DNA from: SAR86 cluster bacterium AG-447-A08
GTDB taxonomy: Bacteria > Pseudomonadota > Gammaproteobacteria > Magnimaribacterales > Magnimaribacteraceae
Direction: 5' to 3'
NCBI GenBank assembly: GCA_003212335.1
Contig: QCQA01000002.1
Span: 124,001-188,000, forward strand
Length of the DNA stretch: 64,000 bases
Shown: positions 60,882 to 64,000 of the stretch, piece after piece
How the letters are laid out: every line of letters begins with the position of its first letter
Numbering within the stretch: the first letter of the stretch is position 1
The notes under the pieces: model-generated
Databases searched by the model: none
What the model saw: only the letters and a program-made list of their open reading frames with translations
Told to the model about the DNA's origin: nothing
Translations under genes and position numbers: made by a program

Positions 60882-63475
60882 AAAAGATATCCAACCTTCA
60901 GCTCCAACGCATTATTATTTCCTTTGTGCAAATAACTAAATTTCCCGTATATCGAATCATTATATACACTCGATACATATAAATTAGCAGTCATATTTTC
61001 ATTTAAATTAATTTCATCCTGCAAATACAAATCTATAGCTGCGTTATCTAAGTTTATTTTTGTAGAAAGTTTTTCTGAACTGTAAAAAGTACCGCGTAAC
61101 TCAAAACCCAAAGAAACTTTATTTTTCGCAAATTTTAAATTTTTGGAAAATTCAATATATGGTTGAGTTAGTTTTATTTCTATATCTTTTAGATTGTAGG
61201 ATATGGAAACATCGTTATAGTTTTCCTTAAACGGCTGTGTAGAAATATTAAGAATAGAATAAGAAATACCGGCTTTTAACTTACCAATATTTGTCTTTAA
61301 ATTTTTTTCTAAAACAAGAAATTGTTTTCCTATATCTATAGATCTATTGTGCGACCCAATAAATTGCTTAAGGTTAATATCATTAACTCTAGAGCTTTTA
61401 GTCTCCATCTCTTCTTCATATAAACCAAAATAAAAGTCTAAAATATCAATGGGTACATTAATACTTATCTCATAGGCAGAAGATTCGGAATTTTCTTTTG
61501 TATTGTTGTTTGATAACACGGATTCAATATCTAAATGAGATAAATTAATGCCTAAATAATTAAGATCAAATCTATTTATGTCAGAGTCATAATCTATGTC
61601 TGTTTTTTTTAATTGGAATTTTGAATCGCTAATAAATATACCAGGCTCATAGTTGTTGCTATCTATATCAATTCTCTCTATAAAAGGTTGATAGATGTTA
61701 TGTAGTACTAGGTTTTCAATATGCTCAGAGGCCTGGTTATCAGAAGAAACATAATTTATCTGATCAAGAATTGATTGGAATTTTATACTTGTATTTGCAG
61801 TATGAAGATCTAAGTACTTTCCAATTGCTTTAGATTTGGAGTTACTTCCTAGATTCTCGTAAGAAGGATTGAATAGATTAAGATCTATGGACTTATCTCT
61901 ATAAACCAACTCATGTCTAAGTCTTCCAAGGTTTGTCCTATCAATTTCGAAATTATCAAATTCCAAACCATTTTTTCTCTGAAACTCTAATAATGCATAG
62001 GATGTATTGCCAGAATAAAGGTTAATTGCAGGTTTGATAACTAGCGATCCTCCCATAGTCAATTCTTCTAGAATTAAATTATCACTCTGACTTTTATTTA
62101 TATCTAGTTCAATAGTACCTTCATTTATTAAATTCGCTTCAAATGTGAGAGTACCAAACAAATTGCTTTCTGAACCTGGGTTTATCTTTCCGTTATTGAA
62201 AAACTCAGAAGAATTAAAAAATCCTGTTCCGTAGACTGTTCCTTTATCTATTTGAATCTTATTTGCATTGATGGTTCCCTCATTAAAGATCGAAGTATTT
62301 GTAGCTATAAAATTATTATCTACAAAAGTGTTGTGCAAGTTTTCGAAAATTCCATCAACAAATATAAGGTTTCTCCCTCTTAGAATATTCCCATTCTTCA
62401 ATGAACCAGAATTGATATTTACATCAAGTAATACCTCAAGATCAGCCTTATTTTCTATGAATAAATTTCCCTGACGAGAAATCTGTAATTCATCAATCTG
62501 AACTTTGTCATTTAAATTTATAGAGTGAAAAATATTAACTGAGTAATATTTTGCTGCTTCAAAGTTATAATTTGAATCGAGAGGAATGAAATTTGATGGA
62601 GAAGCTGTATCACTCCAATTTGAACCTAAGCTCCACTCTCCGTTCTTTAAAGAAGACACATCTCTTAAGGAATTATTCTCATTAATCCATTGAAGGTTTT
62701 GTTGTATAGATGCAAAACCCGCTGCAGATCCATAGCCTCGATTTTGCGTTTCAGGATTCTTTTTTATCCAAGAAGCTATGCCAGCAACTAGAAATTGACC
62801 ATTATTTTTAATGAAGAGAGGGGACCCGCTATCACCGAGACTGATCATACTTTCAAATTGATCTTTGTTCTCGTCAAAATAAAATCCCAGAATAACTTTG
62901 TCTGGTGAGTTATTTGTAGAAATTCCATTTATAACATCTTCTTCCGAGATTATTGAAAGTATGTTTGTGCCCCATCTTTTGTTTTTATCAAAATTTAAAT
63001 CTGGCAATGAGCCTGTTCCGTGCAATCCAAATCCACTTATAAACACCTTGCTATTTAAAGGAGGTAGTTCCGAATATAATTTATAAGTTGTAATGTTAAT
63101 TAGGGGTTCTTTGAGGCTTATAAGAGCTAGATCATAAGAAGCTCCATTGAAAGTTGAGTATCTTCTGTCTTCAGGTAATTTAATAAAACTTGTTGTTTCT
63201 AATGGTATTGCTCCATCATCAATACTTTCGCCGGTTAAAATCTCAGCTTTTACGCCATCAGATAAACAATGAGCTGCAGTGAGAATTGATCTGTGATTTA
63301 TTAGAACACCTGAACATATCGTATTTCCGATTTTAAGATAAACAACTCCCTCAAAATCATCTAAACCTTCAAATGGATCTGTTCGATTATCGTCTAAATT
63401 AATTGCATGAATCTTTCCATTAAATATCAAAAATGCAAAAACAAACCACTTTAAAATCCTGATATTTTTGAACAT
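60878..63475 (-). CDS. Trypsin-like serine protease autotransporter
   Basis: The 865-residue protein has a signal peptide (1-24, cut after GKIHA), a chymotrypsin-fold protease with His69 in LTAAHC, Asp115 in SYDLALIS and Ser216 in SLGDSGSPLF, then a repetitive passenger stem of beta-helix type (about 280-540), and a C-terminal beta barrel of about 280 residues ending in the aromatic ELKVGYLF. This is a type Va autotransporter carrying its own protease. The barrel puts the protease on the cell surface or releases it. The gene is divergent from a large poly-glycine lipoprotein gene. Confidence 0.87.
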   Translation of the reverse strand: MFKNIRILKWFVFAFLIFNGKIHAINLDDNRTDPFEGLDDFEGVVYLKIGNTICSGVLINHRSILTAAHCLSDGVKAEILTGESIDDGAIPLETTSFIKLPEDRRYSTFNGASYDLALISLKEPLINITTYKLYSELPPLNSKVFISGFGLHGTGSLPDLNFDKNKRWGTNILSIISEEDVINGISTNNSPDKVILGFYFDENKDQFESMISLGDSGSPLFIKNNGQFLVAGIASWIKKNPETQNRGYGSAAGFASIQQNLQWINENNSLRDVSSLKNGEWSLGSNWSDTASPSNFIPLDSNYNFEAAKYYSVNIFHSINLNDKVQIDELQISRQGNLFIENKADLEVLLDVNINSGSLKNGNILRGRNLIFVDGIFENLHNTFVDNNFIATNTSIFNEGTINANKIQIDKGTVYGTGFFNSSEFFNNGKINPGSESNLFGTLTFEANLINEGTIELDINKSQSDNLILEELTMGGSLVIKPAINLYSGNTSYALLEFQRKNGLEFDNFEIDRTNLGRLRHELVYRDKSIDLNLFNPSYENLGSNSKSKAIGKYLDLHTANTSIKFQSILDQINYVSSDNQASEHIENLVLHNIYQPFIERIDIDSNNYEPGIFISDSKFQLKKTDIDYDSDINRFDLNYLGINLSHLDIESVLSNNNTKENSESSAYEISINVPIDILDFYFGLYEEEMETKSSRVNDINLKQFIGSHNRSIDIGKQFLVLEKNLKTNIGKLKAGISYSILNISTQPFKENYNDVSISYNLKDIEIKLTQPYIEFSKNLKFAKNKVSLGFELRGTFYSSEKLSTKINLDNAAIDLYLQDEINLNENMTANLYVSSVYNDSIYGKFSYLHKGNNNALELKVGYLF

Positions 63476-63618
63476 TTTTTTATCTTTTTTCCCTGAATTT
63501 TAACTTTCTAAATCCCTTGTAATTCTAGACACTTTGTACATAATGAATATGAATTACAAAAATGTACATATTCTTCTATAAGTGCAAGAAGGATATAAAG
63601 AAATATTAAGGTGACAAA
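63476..63618. promoter_or_regulatory. Divergent promoter region with paired TGTACA palindromes
   Basis: Between the autotransporter and lipoprotein genes lie two TGTACA palindromes (63535-63540 and 63563-63568), 28 bases apart, and an inverted repeat GAATATG / CATATTC (63545-63551 and 63567-63573). The spacing, near three helical turns, suits a dimeric regulator touching both sites. No regulator gene is adjacent. TAAGGTG precedes the lipoprotein ATG. Confidence 0.35.
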
Positions 63619-64000
63619 ATGGGTGACATACGTCAAAAAGATTTAAATAAATTTGAATTAAATACTACTGAAGAATTAAAAAGGAAGCTGATTGAAACTC
63701 TTAGAGATACGAATAAGACAAAACAAGTTATTCAGCTAAACGGAAGATCGTCTCTAATTTTTGCCAATCTTGCTGCTCTTACACTTGCTTCATGTGGCGG
63801 TGGGGGCGGCGGAGGAAGTTCAGCACCTACACCTGTAGCTTCTATATCAAATGCTTCTTTTAGTTTCACAGAAGATGAGCCCAGCACTTTTTCCATTTCA
63901 AGAAATGACTCTAGCGTTACGATTTCCATCGGAACTATACCCGAAGGAATCACATTAACAGCATCCGATGGTACCGTTCTAACTAATGGCTTAGAACTGA
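63619..64000 (+). CDS. Poly-glycine lipoprotein, probable large surface protein, 3' end beyond the window
   Basis: The frame is open from the ATG at 63619 to the end of the window (127 codons). A long hydrophilic N-terminal segment (1-43) precedes a hydrophobic stretch and a lipobox, LTLASC, with Cys59, followed directly by seven glycines and a Ser/Pro/Thr-rich linker. After that, beta-rich sequence begins (ASFSFTEDEPSTFSIS). Marine proteobacterial surface and repeat proteins often have this SCGGGG-type linker after the lipid anchor. The N-terminal extension before the lipobox is unusual. Function is unknown; a cell-surface adhesin or repeat protein is a guess. Confidence 0.75.
   Translation, partial: MGDIRQKDLNKFELNTTEELKRKLIETLRDTNKTKQVIQLNGRSSLIFANLAALTLASCGGGGGGGSSAPTPVASISNASFSFTEDEPSTFSISRNDSSVTISIGTIPEGITLTASDGTVLTNGLEL

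Noticed and set aside
63732-63953. A proline-rich minus-strand frame opposite the poly-glycine region.
   Set aside because: It is the antisense of the lipoprotein gene; its proline run is only the complement of the glycine codons, and it has no ribosome site.
1-64000. tRNA, rRNA, CRISPR arrays, insertion sequences, prophage or integrative elements.
   Set aside because: No gap is large enough for rRNA or arrays, I saw no cloverleaf, regular spaced repeats, transposase, integrase or terminal inverted repeats, and base composition looks even throughout.

Overview
The window is an AT-rich (my estimate, roughly one third G+C), very densely packed piece of a bacterial chromosome. No gap between genes exceeds about 230 bases, and I see no rRNA, tRNA, CRISPR, insertion sequence, prophage or integron. 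The order rne / rluC-yceD-rpmF-fabD-fabG-acpP-fabF-mltG-tmk-holB, together with PhoBR, DusA, MlaA and an outer-membrane autotransporter, points to a Gammaproteobacterium. The small genome style (overlapping stops, few terminators), the many acyl-CoA, SDR and alpha/beta-hydrolase genes and the DUF3604 gene suggest a streamlined marine heterotroph of the SAR86 type. That placement is inference from gene content; no ribosomal RNA is present to prove it.

Layout. 1-8121: a truncated fumarylacetoacetate-hydrolase-family gene, an alpha/beta hydrolase, and a tight six-gene minus-strand operon (SDR, enoyl-CoA hydratase, acyl-CoA ligase, SDR, amidase, haloalkane dehalogenase) that looks like a catabolic pathway. 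8219-13337: a membrane-anchored DUF3604 protein, a second enoyl-CoA hydratase, a glutamine amidotransferase, a TauD-type dioxygenase and a nucleotidyltransferase. 13394-18222: a phosphate block (PhoB, PhoR, porin, DUF47/PhoU-like protein, Pit transporter) with Pho-box-like sites before phoB, the porin and the DUF47 gene. 18295-26550: SRAP protein, aquaporin-type channel, TetR regulator, then an operon of MFS transporter, aminotransferase, hydrolase, MoxR ATPase, VWA protein and methyltransferase. 26540-33620: small hypotheticals, an Hsp20 gene with a clear sigma-32-type promoter and terminator, then SDR, DUF1295, serine hydrolase, two dehydrogenases, PdxJ and glutaredoxin.

33624-38107: a minus-strand operon BCCT transporter - MetY - hydrolase - homocysteine S-methyltransferase. 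38204-49892: argG, ferredoxin-NADP reductase, a methionyl-tRNA synthetase split into catalytic and tRNA-binding genes, an Mrp/ApbC ATPase without its CxxC, MlaA, TerB-like, DusA, an ArsB/NhaD permease, NudC and RNase E. 50123-57512: the rluC to holB cluster, lacking plsX, fabH and pabC. 57489-64000: hydrolase, membrane protein, glutaredoxin, an AGCS symporter with an extra ~105-residue domain, a trypsin-like autotransporter and the start of a divergent poly-glycine lipoprotein.

Recurring architectural traits are interlocked stop codons at most convergent junctions, and -10-like hexamers that would place the transcription start on or within a few bases of the ATG. Departures from textbook protein forms include a soluble PhoR, a cysteine-free RNase E catalytic region without the Zn-link, and an MlaA without a lipobox.
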